64,000 nt of DNA from SZAS-103 sp036496805 (GCA_036496805.1 DASXKN010000020.1:1-64000); one strand, 5' to 3'. Shown: positions 33,413 to 42,255, counted from the first letter of the stretch. Program-made: numbers and translations. The notes: generated by a model from the sequence alone, not told the origin.

Positions 33413-34381
33413 ATGGAACGCTACGAACGCGCCCTCGCCCTGCACCGGATGTTCAAGGCCGCCCGCTACCCGGTCGCCACCCAGCGGATGATGGAAGAGC
33501 TGGGCTGCTCGCGCGCCACCCTCTACCGCGATCTTGCCTACCTGCGCGACGTGCTCGGCGCGCCGCTCGACAGCACCGGCGAAGGCTCCTATCGCTACGA
33601 CGAAAACGAGGCCAGCCGCTTCGAGCTGCCCGGCCTGTGGCTGAACTCCGACGAGCTCCATGCCCTGCTCGCCGCCCACCAGTTGCTCGAACGCACCGGC
33701 AGCGGCGTGCTCTCCGGCGCGCTGGCGCCGATCCGCACCCGCATCGACGCGCTGCTCGCCGAACAGGCCGGCGGCAAACGCTGGCCGGTCGAGCGCGTGC
33801 GCGTGATCGCCTCCGGCCAGCGCGCGATGGACCAGCTCGCCTTCCGCATCGCCGCCACCGCCGTGCTCGACCGCAAGCGGCTGACGTTCGACTACCGCGC
33901 CCGCTCCACCGACGAACGCAGCCATCGCACGGTGTCGCCGCAACGCCTCACCCACTACCGCGACAACTGGTACCTCGACGCCTTCGACCACGGCCGCGAC
34001 GCCCTGCGCAGCTTCGCGGTCGACCGCATCAGCCACGCCCACGTCCTCGACGAAGCCGCGCAGGATGTGCCCGACAGCGTGCTCGACGAACACCTCGCCT
34101 CCGGTTACGGCATCTTCTCCGGCGCGCCCAAGGCCTGGGCGACGATCGTGTTCTCCGCCCGGGCCGCGCGCTGGGTCGCCGACACCCACTGGCACTCGAA
34201 GCAGGAAGGCCGCTTCCTGCCCGACGGCCGCTACGAACTGCGCGTCCCCTACAGCAACGCGAAGGAACTGCTGATGGACGTCCTCCGCCACGGCGCCGAC
34301 GCCGAGATCGTCGCCCCGCCGAGCCTGCGAGAGCAGGCGCGCGCGAGCCTGCAGCTGGCGCTGGGGCAGTATGGGGAATGA
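33413..34381 (+). CDS. WYL-domain transcriptional regulator (YafY-like)
   Basis: A 322-residue regulator with an N-terminal helix-turn-helix (RMMEELGCSRATLYRDLAYL, about 25-45) and a WYL domain (about 140-230, with HYRDNWYLDAFDH). WYL domains sense nucleotides or nucleic acids and often control stress, DNA-repair or defence genes. The start at 33413 (MERYERALAL) was preferred over one ten codons earlier. It converges on a low-GC SIR2-like gene with only 5 bp between the stop codons, so a regulatory link is possible but unproven; its own composition is like the chromosome. Confidence 0.88.
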   Translation: MERYERALALHRMFKAARYPVATQRMMEELGCSRATLYRDLAYLRDVLGAPLDSTGEGSYRYDENEASRFELPGLWLNSDELHALLAAHQLLERTGSGVLSGALAPIRTRIDALLAEQAGGKRWPVERVRVIASGQRAMDQLAFRIAATAVLDRKRLTFDYRARSTDERSHRTVSPQRLTHYRDNWYLDAFDHGRDALRSFAVDRISHAHVLDEAAQDVPDSVLDEHLASGYGIFSGAPKAWATIVFSARAARWVADTHWHSKQEGRFLPDGRYELRVPYSNAKELLMDVLRHGADAEIVAPPSLREQARASLQLALGQYGE

Positions 34382-34386
34382 ATGAT

Positions 34387-35292
34387 TTACTTGAGACGTT
34401 CCGCGATTATTTTTCTTGCGCCGGCAAAATCGGCTTTGATGAAGTAAACATTTCTCTTGCCCGATTTTTCTTTCCATGACGAGAAAGCTGCCGCATCTCC
34501 GTCGAGGCCGAAATAGGTCACATCACCATCAACTTTCGTCAGAGCGTCGCCCCAAATATGGGTGTCGGATTCTTGAACCCGAACTCCCGAAATGAAGATG
34601 CGCGGGGAGTCTGAGGCGGCCTGTCTGAATTGTTCTTGTTGATGTCGCACAAATTCAGGACAAACGCGCACGTCTTTCCCTTCGGCATATATAGCGATGG
34701 CTGGAGCAACGCTGTCTTCCAGTATGCAGCGTTGAATCGTCGTCGCTTGATCCAGAGGGCGCACTGGAGCGCTTATGTCGCCACCACCGTTCCGAGAAAA
34801 CGTGACCCTTCGCAGGGTCCCAGAAATGACTGGCCAGAAATTGGAAGACCCATGCGGTTTAAGCAGACGAATGCAGCCTTCCAACCGCTCTAGTCCGTAA
34901 GCGACTTCGATGCCGATGGAATGTGCCGACAATTCGAGCAGCAGGTCATAGTTGAGGCTAGCAAACACCACGTCCGCGACGCGCGTGTCTCGAAGCAGAT
35001 CGCGATATATATTTTTTATCCACCCTGGCTTGAAGCGGGCGAGGTACAAAGCCAAGTGCCTCTGGAAGGCCATGATGTCGCCATCTGCGAATTCATAGTA
35101 TTCCGCCATTCCTTGTTCAAAGTTGTTCCGAAACTTTTCTTTCAACGACGCCGGCAATCGCCTTGCCAGTTGCGAATGCTCTTCTAAGCGAGCAAACAGA
35201 CCGCGATATCCATTTCCCAATGGCGGTGGGTATGGCATCACGTCGCCACTGCCGTAACTCGCGCCGGCTCCAAGTAAGACTAAGGCATCCAT
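34387..35292 (-). CDS. SIR2-like domain protein of defence type
   Basis: A 301-residue protein with a SIR2-like fold: LVLLGAGASYGSGD (the GAGxS nucleotide loop), ASLNYDLLLE (the TxNYD motif) and LKPHGSSNF (the His of the catalytic/NAD site). The C-terminal half (ISGVRVQESD, IWGDAL) is like SIR2_2 proteins that deplete NAD+ in antiphage systems. It has no second effector or sensor domain and no recognisable partner. Its DNA is visibly AT-richer than everything around it, with runs such as ATTATTTTTCTTG, which points to recent transfer. Function as an antiphage NADase is inferred from the family, not shown. No clear Shine-Dalgarno sequence precedes ATG 35292. Confidence 0.75.
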   Translation of the reverse strand: MDALVLLGAGASYGSGDVMPYPPPLGNGYRGLFARLEEHSQLARRLPASLKEKFRNNFEQGMAEYYEFADGDIMAFQRHLALYLARFKPGWIKNIYRDLLRDTRVADVVFASLNYDLLLELSAHSIGIEVAYGLERLEGCIRLLKPHGSSNFWPVISGTLRRVTFSRNGGGDISAPVRPLDQATTIQRCILEDSVAPAIAIYAEGKDVRVCPEFVRHQQEQFRQAASDSPRIFISGVRVQESDTHIWGDALTKVDGDVTYFGLDGDAAAFSSWKEKSGKRNVYFIKADFAGARKIIAERLK

Positions 35293-35431
35293 AGATGAGC
35301 TATCTGTTGCGTAGGAAGATGCTAGCAGTGGGCGCGCCGATGCGGTCGGTGCCGATCATGGATGCTGACTGTCTCCATCCGTGAGACCACCCCGTCGCAG
35401 GCTCCCGTCACCACCCCGACAGGAGCCTGCC

Positions 35432-35767
35432 ATGAACCTTCTGCAACTCGCCTTGGAAGACGAAGCCCTGCTCGCGCTGCGGCGCACGCTGTGGCAGCTC
35501 GCCGTGGTGGGCGTCGCCGCCGCGATCGCGATCGAGCGCCTCGCGCCGGACGCGGGTTTGGTGGCGCTGTGGTGCGTGCTGGTTCCGCTCAGCGCGCTGG
35601 CCGTGCACTTCCGGTCTGAATTGCTTCGCCGATGGACCGCGCAGCGGCAGGACGACGCGCCGCGCGCGCGCCTGCGCCGTGGCGGGCGGCAGCGCGTGGA
35701 GGGCCGCCGTCGTTCCGCGATGGCGACGCGACGCGGCCGCTCGACGGAGCTTGCCGGCGCGCGCTGA
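35432..35767 (+). CDS. Small membrane protein of unknown function
   Basis: A 111-residue protein with two predicted membrane helices (about 17-33 and 38-57) and a long Arg-rich, very basic C-terminal tail. AGGAG lies six bases before ATG 35432, so it is probably translated. No family was recognised. The basic tail could lie in the cytoplasm and touch nucleic acid or phospholipid. It sits just after the low-GC SIR2-like gene but has chromosome-like composition. Confidence 0.6.
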   Translation: MNLLQLALEDEALLALRRTLWQLAVVGVAAAIAIERLAPDAGLVALWCVLVPLSALAVHFRSELLRRWTAQRQDDAPRARLRRGGRQRVEGRRRSAMATRRGRSTELAGAR

Positions 35768-35829
35768 GGCGATGCCGGGCCGCGCGCAAAGCGCGATCCC
35801 GGGGGCGCATCGGAGCTTTCGGCCTGTCC

Positions 35830-35835
35830 TATACT
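35830..35835 (+). promoter_or_regulatory. Candidate -10 box of lptM (possible leaderless transcript)
   Basis: TATACT ends seven bases before the lptM ATG (35843), so transcription would start at or next to the start codon. No -35 box or Shine-Dalgarno sequence is visible. Confidence 0.45.
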
Positions 35836-35842
35836 GGCGCGC

Positions 35843-36055
35843 ATGAAAACGACCTCGCGCCTGTTGCTGCTCGCCGCCGCGTCCACCGTCGCCCTCGCCG
35901 CCTGCGGCAACAAGGGGCAGCTCGTGATGCCCGACAAGGCCGGCTCGCCGGCGGGCGCGAAACCGGCGACGACGCCGGACCGGCCTCCGAACAACGGATC
36001 GGGCTCGCCCGCGACGCCGGACGTGCTGGCGTCCCCGGCCTCGCCCGCTGGATGA
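35843..36055 (+). CDS. lptM: LPS translocon maturation chaperone LptM (YifL-type lipoprotein)
   Basis: A 70-residue lipoprotein. The signal peptide ends in the lipobox LAACG, followed by NKGQLVMPD, which matches the CGxKGPLxxP start of YifL/LptM. The rest is Pro/Ser/Thr/Gly-rich and disordered. LptM binds the outer-membrane LptDE machine and helps LptD fold with correct disulfides. The gene precedes dapF with an ATGA overlap, the same order as in E. coli and most gammaproteobacteria. Confidence 0.85.
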   Translation: MKTTSRLLLLAAASTVALAACGNKGQLVMPDKAGSPAGAKPATTPDRPPNNGSGSPATPDVLASPASPAG

Positions 36056-36924
36056 GCGCGAACGTTTTCCGCGACGTCGGGCCGCATCCGGGGCCGGTCC
36101 TGCGCTTCACCAAGATGCACGGCGCCGGCAACGACTTCGTGATCCTCGACCTGAGGCGCGGCGCGGCCCCGCCCGACGAAGAAGTTTCGCGCCGGCTCGC
36201 CGACCGGCACCGCGGGATCGGCTGCGACCAGCTCATCGCGATCATGGATCCGGCCACGTCCGGCAGCATCGCCGCCTATCGCATCTGGAACACCGACGGC
36301 TCGCCCGCCGAGCAATGCGGCAACGGCGCGCGCTGCGTGGCCGCGTGGCTGCGGCGTCACGGTGCGGCAACGGCGCGTGCGTTCGCGCTCGACAGCCCGG
36401 CCGGCACCATCGAGGTGACGATGCACGCCGACGACGACGTCGAGCTGGCGATGACCGTCCCCGAATTCGCGCCCGCGCGCATCCCGCTGGCGATGGCTGC
36501 CGAGCAGCCCGCCTACGAACTGAACCTCGGCGACGAAAACCTGCGCTTCGGCGCCGCCTCGATGGGCAACCCGCACGCGTTGATCGAAGTCGCCGAGATC
36601 GCGGTCGCGCCGGTGGCGCGCCTCGGCGCGGCGCTCCAGGCTTCGCCGGCATTCCCGGAAAGCGTCAACGTCGGCTTCGCCCAGGTGCTGGGCGCCGATC
36701 GTATCGCCCTGCGTGTGTACGAGCGCGGCGTCGGCGAGACCCTGGCCTGCGGCAGCGGCGCCTGCGCGGCGGTCGCGATCCTCGTGCGCCAGGGCCGCGT
36801 CGACCGCGATGTCGCGGTCGAGCTTCCCGGTGGCACACTGCGCATCGCATGGCCGCGCGACGACGCGCCGGTGCGCATGCGCGGCCCGGCCGCATTCGTC
36901 TTCGAAGGAGAGTGGAATCCATGA
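36052..36924 (+). CDS. dapF: Diaminopimelate epimerase
   Basis: A 290-residue cytoplasmic enzyme that converts LL- to meso-diaminopimelate for peptidoglycan and lysine synthesis without a cofactor. Both catalytic cysteines are in place: EQCGNGARCV and LACGSGACAA. The start MSANVFRD has a short extension before the usual MxFTKMHGAGNDF. It is coupled by ATGA to lptM upstream and to the DUF484 gene downstream. Confidence 0.97.
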   Translation: MSANVFRDVGPHPGPVLRFTKMHGAGNDFVILDLRRGAAPPDEEVSRRLADRHRGIGCDQLIAIMDPATSGSIAAYRIWNTDGSPAEQCGNGARCVAAWLRRHGAATARAFALDSPAGTIEVTMHADDDVELAMTVPEFAPARIPLAMAAEQPAYELNLGDENLRFGAASMGNPHALIEVAEIAVAPVARLGAALQASPAFPESVNVGFAQVLGADRIALRVYERGVGETLACGSGACAAVAILVRQGRVDRDVAVELPGGTLRIAWPRDDAPVRMRGPAAFVFEGEWNP

Positions 36925-37598
36925 GCGACAGCACGCAGCACGATATCGGTTCCACCGAGGTGGCGGCCTTCCTGCGCCGCAACCCGCGCTTCCTCAACGA
37001 ATTCCCCGACCTCGCGCTCGGCCTGGTCGTGCCGCGCGAGGAAGGCCGCGCGACCTCGCTGGCCAGTTACCAGCTCGACGTGCTGCGCGACAAGAACCGC
37101 GAGCTCAACAAGCGCCTGCTCGAACTGTTCCACAACGCGCAGGAAAACGAGCGCCTCACCGTGCGCATCCACCAGCTGGTGCTCGCGGTGATGCGCGCGC
37201 GCGATGCCGCCTCGACGCTGAAATCGCTGGTCGCCATCCTGACCGAGGACTTCCAGGGCGATCTGGTGCGCGTGGTGCTGCACGATGAAATTGCCGGCCT
37301 CGACGGCGCGGACTGGTTGCAGGTGCTGCCGCGCGATGCCGCGGTCATCGCGCCGTTCAACGAGTTCTTCGACAAGGACGAGCCGCTGTGCGGCCGCCTC
37401 CAGCAGGACAAGCTCGACCTGCTGTTCGGGACCCGCGTGCACGAGGTGCAGTCCTGCGCCCTGGTCCCGCTCGGCAAGCGCGGACTGGTCGCGATCGGCA
37501 GCCACGACGCCAACCGCTTCTATCCGGGCATGGGCACGCTGTTCCTGCGCCTGATGGGCGATACCGTGGTCGCCGCGCTGGAGCGCTACGACGGCTGA
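36921..37598 (+). CDS. DUF484 family protein
   Basis: A 225-residue cytoplasmic protein of the DUF484/YigA family, with a GAF-like C-terminal domain (about 85-220) behind a coiled-coil segment (LDVLRDKNRELNKRLLELF). AAGGAG precedes ATG 36921, which overlaps the dapF stop. The place between dapF and xerC is conserved in gammaproteobacteria; in Pseudomonas-type genomes the product is sometimes linked to XerC or cell division. The function is unknown. Confidence 0.9.
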   Translation: MSDSTQHDIGSTEVAAFLRRNPRFLNEFPDLALGLVVPREEGRATSLASYQLDVLRDKNRELNKRLLELFHNAQENERLTVRIHQLVLAVMRARDAASTLKSLVAILTEDFQGDLVRVVLHDEIAGLDGADWLQVLPRDAAVIAPFNEFFDKDEPLCGRLQQDKLDLLFGTRVHEVQSCALVPLGKRGLVAIGSHDANRFYPGMGTLFLRLMGDTVVAALERYDG

Positions 37599-37627
37599 CA
37601 TCCGGCCATGCGGTCGATACTTGCGAG

Positions 37628-37709
37628 CCGTTCGTGGTGAGCCTGTCGAACCACGCTCGCAATCCATCGCGAGTTCCAGCACGCCCTTCGACAAGCTCAG
37701 GGCGAACGG
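37628..37709. repeat. Repeat family A inverted pair between the DUF484 gene and xerC
   Basis: The left arm has TTCGTGGTGAGCCTGTCGAA (from 37630); the right arm is a variant, TTCGACAAGCTCAGGGCGAA (37687-37706). The two arms are different subtypes that still pair over most of their length, with 30 bp between. It splits an operon that is contiguous in many relatives and fills much of the 201-bp gap. Confidence 0.8.
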
Positions 37710-37799
37710 CACGGGAGAATGCACCGCTATTCGCGATGAGGCGGGCGCGGCAAGATCGAAGGTCGAGCACGCCCGCCTTGAACTGCTGGTAGTCGCTCC

Positions 37800-38753
37800 A
37801 TGACCGCAACACACGCATCGCGCACGATGCCAGCCGATAGTCCGCTGCACGCCGCGCGCGATGCATTTCTCGCCTACCTCGCGGTCGAACGGCGGATGTC
37901 GGCGCACACGCTCGACGGTTACGGCCGCGACCTGGTCGCGCTGTGCGACTGGCTCGAAGCGCAGGACATCGCCGCGTGGGACCGCCTCGACGGCGAAACG
38001 TTGCGCGCCTTCATCGCGAGCGAACACCGCCGCGGCCTCGGCGCGACGTCGCTGCAGCGGCGGCTGTCGGCCTGCCGCAGTTTCTTCACCTGGCAGGTGA
38101 AGAACGGCCGGCTCTCCGCGAATCCCGCGACCGGCGTGCGCGCGCCCAAGGCGCCGCGCAAGCTGCCGAACGTGCTCGATCCGGACGAGATGACCCAGCT
38201 CGTCGAAGTGCCGGCCGACGACGCGCTCGGCAAGCGCGACCGCGCCCTGCTCGAACTGATGTATTCCTCCGGTTTGCGCCTGTCGGAAACCTGCAACCTG
38301 CACTGGCGCGAGCTCGACCTCGACGAGGGCCTGGTGCGCGTGACCGGCAAGGGCTCGAAGGTGCGCATCGTGCCGGTCGGCCGCCACGCGATCGCCGCGT
38401 TGCGCGCATGGCGCGAGGAATCCGCGGCGGGCGATCCGGCTGCCGCGCGCCATGCGGATGCGCAGCGCCCGGTCTTCCCCGGCCGCGACGGCGGCACGAT
38501 CAGCCAGCGCGCGATCCAGCTGCGCCTGCGCCAGCTCGCGATCCGCCAGGGCATCTTCAAGCGCGTGCACCCGCACCTGCTCCGCCACAGCTTCGCCAGC
38601 CACGTCCTCGAATCCTCCGGCGACCTGCGCGGCGTGCAGGAACTGCTCGGCCACGCCGACATCGCCACCACCCAGATCTACACGCACCTGGATTTCCAGC
38701 ACCTCGCCAAGGTCTACGACGCCGCGCATCCGCGGGCGAAGCGGAAGTCCTGA
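37800..38753 (+). CDS. xerC: Tyrosine recombinase XerC
   Basis: A 317-residue site-specific recombinase that acts with XerD at dif to resolve chromosome dimers. The N-terminal SAM-like domain (about 18-110) is followed by the catalytic domain: Arg in SSGLRLSETCNL, Lys in TGKGSKVRIVP, the HxxR pair in HPHLLRHSFASH, the His in ELLGHADIATTQ and the nucleophile Tyr in TQIYTHLD. Position after dapF-DUF484 identifies XerC rather than XerD. A repeat pair separates it from the upstream gene. Confidence 0.95.
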   Translation: MTATHASRTMPADSPLHAARDAFLAYLAVERRMSAHTLDGYGRDLVALCDWLEAQDIAAWDRLDGETLRAFIASEHRRGLGATSLQRRLSACRSFFTWQVKNGRLSANPATGVRAPKAPRKLPNVLDPDEMTQLVEVPADDALGKRDRALLELMYSSGLRLSETCNLHWRELDLDEGLVRVTGKGSKVRIVPVGRHAIAALRAWREESAAGDPAAARHADAQRPVFPGRDGGTISQRAIQLRLRQLAIRQGIFKRVHPHLLRHSFASHVLESSGDLRGVQELLGHADIATTQIYTHLDFQHLAKVYDAAHPRAKRKS

Positions 38754-38832
38754 TCAGGTTGCCGACCGACAGCAAAGCGGCGCCGGGAGAAACCGGCCGG
38801 GAACCGCGGCTTGCCCCTGCGCCGCGCAGGCA

Positions 38833-39810
38833 TCAGGGCTTCTCGCCCCGGACGTAGGCGCACAGTTCGGTGTCGCGCATTTGCGTATGCGCATTGCAGC
38901 TCCACGTGGCTGCGCCGGCAATGTCCTTCGACAATCTGGCGAAATCCATGCCCTCGTAGCCATCGAGGCAGGCCGGGCCGTTGCGGCAAAGATACAGCGC
39001 CAGCGAGGCGACGGCGTCCCGGCAGGCCGTCGTGGCATGCAGGCGCGCGCATTCGTCCATCGCACCGTGCGTATCGGCCAGACCGTGCTCCGCGCCCACG
39101 ACCATTCCCAGCACGACGGATACCTCGGAGTTCTCGCTGCGCATCGTGTTCAGCGCGCGCCTCGCAAAGGCGCCGAAGGCGGTGCGATCGTCGTCGGTCA
39201 AGGTCCGCCATGGGTGGCTGTCAAGAAACGGTTCGAAGCCGTCACGCAGGGAGTCGAGCGTCGCTGCGGGGCTCTGCGCCTCGGCGGCAGCCAGTGTCGA
39301 TGCCACCGAACCCACCTCGAGCTGCCCCATTCCCTGCGTGGCTTGGTCCCAGCGTCGTTGCGTCTCGACGGCTTTGGCGCCGAGGCGCGCCTGTTCCCGA
39401 CGATCGATTTCTTGCCGACGGATGGATTCCTCCGCAGCGATTTGCTGCTGCCGCCTGTATTGCTCTGCATGGATGCCCTGGAAAAGGAAACCGGCGATCA
39501 ATGCGCTGCCGATGGCCACACCCAGGTTCGCACCGACCGACAACACCCACAGGGACTCGCCCCGACGCGTCGCGGAGAACCACAGCAAGGCCAGCACGAT
39601 GCACGCTGCAACGGCGCCCGCGACATAGCCGCCGAACATCCACCACAGGTCACGGTCGCTCGGTCCGACCACGCTCGAGCTGTGCACATCGGGAATGTGG
39701 CTGGCGTCGACGACGTAGATCGGCCACGCCAGCGCCACCGCGAGAACCAGCGCGAGCGCCGCAAGCGCGAACTGCGCGACAACGGCATCACTTCCCGGTT
39801 TTCTGTACAT
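38833..39810 (-). CDS. Membrane protein of unknown function with Cys-rich C-terminal domain
   Basis: A 325-residue protein with three hydrophobic helices in the first 120 residues, then a Gln/Arg/Glu-rich coiled-coil stretch (RRQQQIAAEESIRRQEIDRR), then a soluble domain with six Cys near the C-terminus (CARLH, TACRD, YLCRNGPACLDG, WSCNAH, LCAYV). The cysteines are spaced as if for disulfides, which suggests that the domain is periplasmic. GGGGGGA lies before ATG 39810. No family was recognised. It is convergent with xerC. Confidence 0.7.
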   Translation of the reverse strand: MYRKPGSDAVVAQFALAALALVLAVALAWPIYVVDASHIPDVHSSSVVGPSDRDLWWMFGGYVAGAVAACIVLALLWFSATRRGESLWVLSVGANLGVAIGSALIAGFLFQGIHAEQYRRQQQIAAEESIRRQEIDRREQARLGAKAVETQRRWDQATQGMGQLEVGSVASTLAAAEAQSPAATLDSLRDGFEPFLDSHPWRTLTDDDRTAFGAFARRALNTMRSENSEVSVVLGMVVGAEHGLADTHGAMDECARLHATTACRDAVASLALYLCRNGPACLDGYEGMDFARLSKDIAGAATWSCNAHTQMRDTELCAYVRGEKP

Positions 39811-39954
39811 GGTGTCCCCCCGCAAGCGACGGAGGAAATCTTAGGGTCTTTGACGACGACGTGTCACTGTCGACGAACGGAGGGCGCGAGCACGCCGAAT
39901 ACGGCTCGTCCAGGCGGCATGGAGCAAACCGGCGTTGACGCATACACTGCGCGG

Positions 39955-40314
39955 ATGCCGGCCCCGCACGCGACCCACATCGTCCTCCACCGCGCCTCGC
40001 ACGCGCTCGAAGTGTCCTTCGACAGCGGCGAGAACTTCCGCCTGCCCTGCGAATACCTGCGGGTGGAATCGCCCAGCGCCGAAGTGCAGGGCCACGGACC
40101 CGGCCAGAAGGTGCTGGTGGCCGGCAAGCGCGACGTCAACATCGCGGCGATCGATCCGGTCGGCCATTACGGCGTGCTGCTGCGTTTCGACGACGGCCAC
40201 GCCAGCGGCATCTTCAGCTGGACGCTGCTGCACACGCTCGGTCGCGAATACGACACGCGCTGGGCGAACTATCAGGCGGCGCTGGAAGCGGCCGGCGCGA
40301 CGCGCGAACGCTGA
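39955..40314 (+). CDS. DUF971 (GBBH-like N-terminal domain) protein
   Basis: A 119-residue protein consisting of one DUF971/gamma-butyrobetaine-hydroxylase-like N-terminal domain: LEVSFDSGENFRLPCEYLRV, VAAID-like NIAAIDPVGHYGVLLRFDDGH and SGIFSWTLLHTLG. In eukaryotic relatives this domain binds zinc beside a dioxygenase domain; bacterial stand-alone versions are often linked to iron-sulfur or quinone functions without proof. An in-frame ATG at 39919 would add 12 residues. Confidence 0.88.
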   Translation: MPAPHATHIVLHRASHALEVSFDSGENFRLPCEYLRVESPSAEVQGHGPGQKVLVAGKRDVNIAAIDPVGHYGVLLRFDDGHASGIFSWTLLHTLGREYDTRWANYQAALEAAGATRER

Positions 40315-40333
40315 GCGGCGGATCGTTGCGCCT

Positions 40334-40537
40334 TCAATGCGGGCGCGGCGCCACTCCGAAAACCGTCAGCAGGGCGATCGACAGCAGCGCATAGATGCCG
40401 ATCACGACCCAGAAGTAGATCGGCTCCTCGTTGCGCGCAATCGTCCGGCCCCACCAGCGCGAACGCGCGTACACCTCGCCGCGCCACGCCGCGTACGCCG
40501 TGTACAGGATCAGCAGCACGCCCAGCAGCTTGAACAT
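40334..40537 (-). CDS. Small two-helix membrane protein
   Basis: A 67-residue protein with helices at about 3-16 and 41-60 (FWVVIGIYALLSIALLTVF). The start at MFKLLGVLL is preferred over one 13 codons upstream. The family was not recognised; size and topology are like many small envelope proteins. It is convergent with the DUF971 gene, with 19 bp between. Confidence 0.6.
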   Translation of the reverse strand: MFKLLGVLLILYTAYAAWRGEVYARSRWWGRTIARNEEPIYFWVVIGIYALLSIALLTVFGVAPRPH

Positions 40538-40705
40538 CGGTGCCTCGCGGGAATTCCGCCATGCGCAGGACACCATCCTGCGCCAACGTCACCGGCGTCG
40601 CAGCGGATATCGTTTCCGTCGCCCGAAGCGATACCCTCGGTCGCGCCGCTCGACACCCTGCTTCACACGAATTGGCGTCCAAATGCCCGGATTCCGCATT
40701 TTCCC

Positions 40706-40782
40706 GTCATTCCTGCGAAAGCCGGAATCCATTTGGATGTTGCCTGAGAATCAAGATGGATTCCGGCTTTCGCCGGAATGAC
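40706..40782. repeat. Repeat family C inverted pair
   Basis: Two copies of the common proteobacterial motif ATTCCGGCTTTCGCCGGAAT type face each other: GTCATTCCTGCGAAAGCCGG from 40706 and CCGGCTTTCGCCGGAATGAC ending at 40782, with 25 bp between. A stem of about 26 bp is possible. It lies in a 335-bp interval (40538-40872) in which nothing else was recognised, and may serve as a bidirectional terminator. Confidence 0.85.
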
Positions 40783-40872
40783 GACCTGAGCCATTGATCG
40801 CCAATGCGTTTCAGTCGTCGCGCCGGGACATGACGGAATGCTGTGCCGATGGCGCGCGTCGACACCACGCCA

Positions 40873-41691
40873 TCACATCCTGTCGATGATTTCCGGATTC
40901 GCTTGCGCGGGCTTGCCGATGTGGCGATGCGGACCGAGCCGTTCCAGCAAGGCGCGGAACTGCCGCCGGTATTCGGCATCGCGAAAATCGAACGGGGTCC
41001 GGGTGAGCTGGACAACGCTGCTGCCGTCGTCGTTGTGCTCGATCATCGCCACGCCGCCTTCCTCCGCGGTGGCGCCGAAGCCAAGCACCCTGGTGGCGCG
41101 CGGGCCGAACCAGTTGAGCCAGCCGAAGCGCTCGGTGATCGACCAGCCGGCCCCCGAGGGAATGCGCAGGCGCGTGTCCTGCAGCGCCGGCATGTCGGTC
41201 GCGCGCGCCCACGAGGCCGACCACTCCGGAGAATCGGCACGGATGAAGAAGGCGCCCGAGAACCAGGCGAACTCGCGCAGCTTCTGGATCAGCACGGGCG
41301 CCGCCGGCGCACCGGCGTGGATGCGCATCGAGAAGCGCGCCCAGTCCGCGCCCTGGCCGCCGGCGAACGGGCCGATGAAGCGCCCCGCGGTGATCCGCAC
41401 GTGGTTGCGCCGCGAGAACGCGTTGCACACCACCACGATCGGCTTGGGTGAACTCCAGGCGCGCGCGGCTTCCTTGCGGATCGTCGTCTTGAGCGGCTCG
41501 GGCGACGTGTCGCGGATGGCCAGGCGGACGGGTTCCTTCAGGACGAATTCGACCTCGAGCACGAGCTGTTCGATCAGTTCGGGCGTCATGCGATCGGCGG
41601 TGCAGTAGCCGCACAGCTCGATGGTGTCGGGCCAGTGCACCAGGGTGACCGGGATGACGCGGTCGTCGACGGGCTGGTGCGTATCGTTCAT
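40873..41691 (-). CDS. Hypothetical cytoplasmic protein
   Basis: A 272-residue soluble protein without signal peptide or membrane helices. It is rich in Trp and aromatic residues in the middle (REFAWFSGAFFIRADSPEWSASWAR, first part shown: REFAWFSGAFFIRADSPEW). No catalytic motif or family was recognised. The length and even composition support a real gene. The start MNDTHQP at 41691 is the first ATG of the frame. Confidence 0.6.
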   Translation of the reverse strand: MNDTHQPVDDRVIPVTLVHWPDTIELCGYCTADRMTPELIEQLVLEVEFVLKEPVRLAIRDTSPEPLKTTIRKEAARAWSSPKPIVVVCNAFSRRNHVRITAGRFIGPFAGGQGADWARFSMRIHAGAPAAPVLIQKLREFAWFSGAFFIRADSPEWSASWARATDMPALQDTRLRIPSGAGWSITERFGWLNWFGPRATRVLGFGATAEEGGVAMIEHNDDGSSVVQLTRTPFDFRDAEYRRQFRALLERLGPHRHIGKPAQANPEIIDRM

Positions 41692-41770
41692 GGCCTGGCG
41701 TGCCGGCGTCCACCATCGGAGCAGGCGATTCTAGCCCGCGCCGCGGATCGTGCGAATGGCACTGTCCGTC

Positions 41771-42142
41771 TCAGATCCGGACCGGGGTTTTCGCGAACGC
41801 GATCAGGAACAGCATGGCGAACACCAGGTCGACGCAGCCGAAGGCGAGCATCGGCGCCGGCGCGCGGCCCTGCAGGTGGAGTGCGATCGCCGCCGCGCCG
41901 AAGCCGATCTTCTCCAGCGCGCCGGGGATCATCGCCGGCCGGTAGCGCACCGGGTCGCGCGCGATCAGCCAGAACATCACCTGCCACGCCAGCGCCACGC
42001 CGATGAAGCCGTAGTAGTACTCCGGATGGTTGATCGCCGGCGGGTAGTCGCTGCCGTTCTTCGCCTCCAGGAAATACTGCGGCACCAGGCCGACGATGCC
42101 GTAGATCGCCGCGATGGCGAACAGACGCTTGGCGAATTGCAT
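41771..42142 (-). CDS. Four-helix membrane protein of unknown function
   Basis: A 123-residue membrane protein with four hydrophobic segments (about 6-24, 43-62, 73-90, 98-118). PAINHPEYYYGFIGVALAWQ between helices 1 and 2 looks conserved in style. The family was not recognised. The start MQFAKRLF at 42142 was chosen because the frame upstream is a shadow of the neighbouring gene. It is followed by a convergently oriented 80-bp gap. Confidence 0.65.
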   Translation of the reverse strand: MQFAKRLFAIAAIYGIVGLVPQYFLEAKNGSDYPPAINHPEYYYGFIGVALAWQVMFWLIARDPVRYRPAMIPGALEKIGFGAAAIALHLQGRAPAPMLAFGCVDLVFAMLFLIAFAKTPVRI

Positions 42143-42255
42143 GTCCGCTTTCCCGCGATGGCGATCCCCGCCTGCATTGGACGCGGGGAACGCCGTCCAA
42201 TCAAGTACCGGCATCGCCGCGATCGGCCGCCCGAGACTCGACCGCGCCGCTGCGA

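Noticed and set aside
40706..40782. Family C inverted pair considered as an insertion sequence end
   Set aside because: No transposase or target-site duplication is visible; the motif is a known type of dispersed intergenic repeat.
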